Source of the DNA: Pagrus major
Lineage: Eukaryota; Chordata; Actinopteri; Spariformes; Sparidae
NCBI RefSeq assembly: GCF_040436345.1
Contig: NC_133223.1
Location: forward strand, 11,663,113-11,727,112
DNA: 64,000 nucleotides
Direction of reading: 5' to 3'
A program made the position numbers and the translations under genes. The notes beneath the pieces are model-generated. The model ran no database searches, had not been told where the DNA came from, and saw only the letters and a list, made by a program, of their open reading frames with translations. Positions 63,566 through 64,000 of the stretch are shown here, piece by piece (within the stretch, counting starts at the first letter, position 1; each line of letters begins with the position of its first letter).

Positions 63566-64000
63566 TGAGAAGCACCACAGCAACAGCATCAGTGTCTACT
63601 CAGGATGTGTTCAGGTCCAGGAACTACTGCAGCTTGGTCACATCACTTTCAATTCATATTCAGTCCCAACAATTTTTTTATGTACTCAATGCATGTCTTA
63701 CCCCCCTCTTGCCAGCCTTGTCAAATTGCAAAATGTATCACATCTCTTTTCTCACTTGATATGCATTGTCTCACTAAATAAAATTGAATGAATGAATGAA
63801 TTAATAAAAAAAGTGTAAAAACACACTTTGGACTGAGGTCACATGTTTGGATGTTAAATTTCTGATGTTAAAATTAATCGACAATGAATAAATCAGATGC
63901 GCTGGCTCTTTGTGTACATTTCAATTTCCGTACTCCACATTGTATATCTCTTCACAGGAAGACCCGTAAATAGATTGTAGATGTCTCTAAACACACAATT

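Larger units (their letters stand above)
51421..64000. other. clybl intron/upstream region
   Basis: No complete gene is supported. The sequence encoding the clybl YVPGND...DCEDG block was searched for on the minus strand and not found. Contents are the mobile elements and repeats listed separately, candidate regulatory blocks, and one possible short minus-strand exon at 62484-62562. Confidence 0.6.

Overview
The window looks like nuclear DNA of a bony fish, probably a spiny-rayed (acanthomorph) teleost. The reasons are spliced vertebrate genes with GT/AG introns, very frequent CA/GA/TAA microsatellites, and short repeats of familiar teleost types: a tRNA-derived SINE, TTAA- and TA-flanked MITEs, and a LINE-type tail of ATTCTG units. 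No prokaryotic, viral or CRISPR features were seen.

Three genes are well supported. (1) zic2, on the minus strand at 11214-13921, has three coding exons (443 residues). (2) zic5, on the plus strand at 19395-22183, has two coding exons (493 residues). They form a head-to-head pair of five-finger C2H2 transcription factors with 5.5 kb between start codons. Because this zic2 copy is linked to zic5 it corresponds to zic2a. (3) clybl, on the minus strand, has its last six coding exons between 51420 and 38532, giving 257 C-terminal residues of the mitochondrial citramalyl-CoA lyase. Its N-terminal exon was not found and probably lies beyond the right edge. Read in reverse, the order clybl, zic5, zic2 and all three orientations match my recollection of human 13q32.

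Layout: 1-10.3 kb is mostly repeats and non-coding DNA, with two possible 3'-terminal exons of an unidentified plus-strand gene at the left edge. 10.3-14.6 kb is zic2 with its 3' UTR and promoter. 14.6-19.1 kb is the shared upstream interval. 19.1-23.5 kb is zic5. 23.5-38 kb is a gene desert with AT-rich, homeodomain-core-rich blocks that look like developmental enhancers, and one repeat cluster at 27.7-30.5 kb. 38-51.4 kb is clybl. 51.4-64 kb is clybl intron or upstream DNA holding several structured mobile elements.

zic2 and zic5 likely share regulatory DNA in the flanking deserts and in clybl introns, acting in neural plate, forebrain and neural crest development. clybl is a metabolic bystander that may be kept in place by the enhancers it hosts. 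I found no clearly new biological system. The more unusual points are the divergent finger 2 of Zic2, a tiny upstream ORF abutting the zic5 start, the unidentified left-edge exons, and several nested or foldback transposons.
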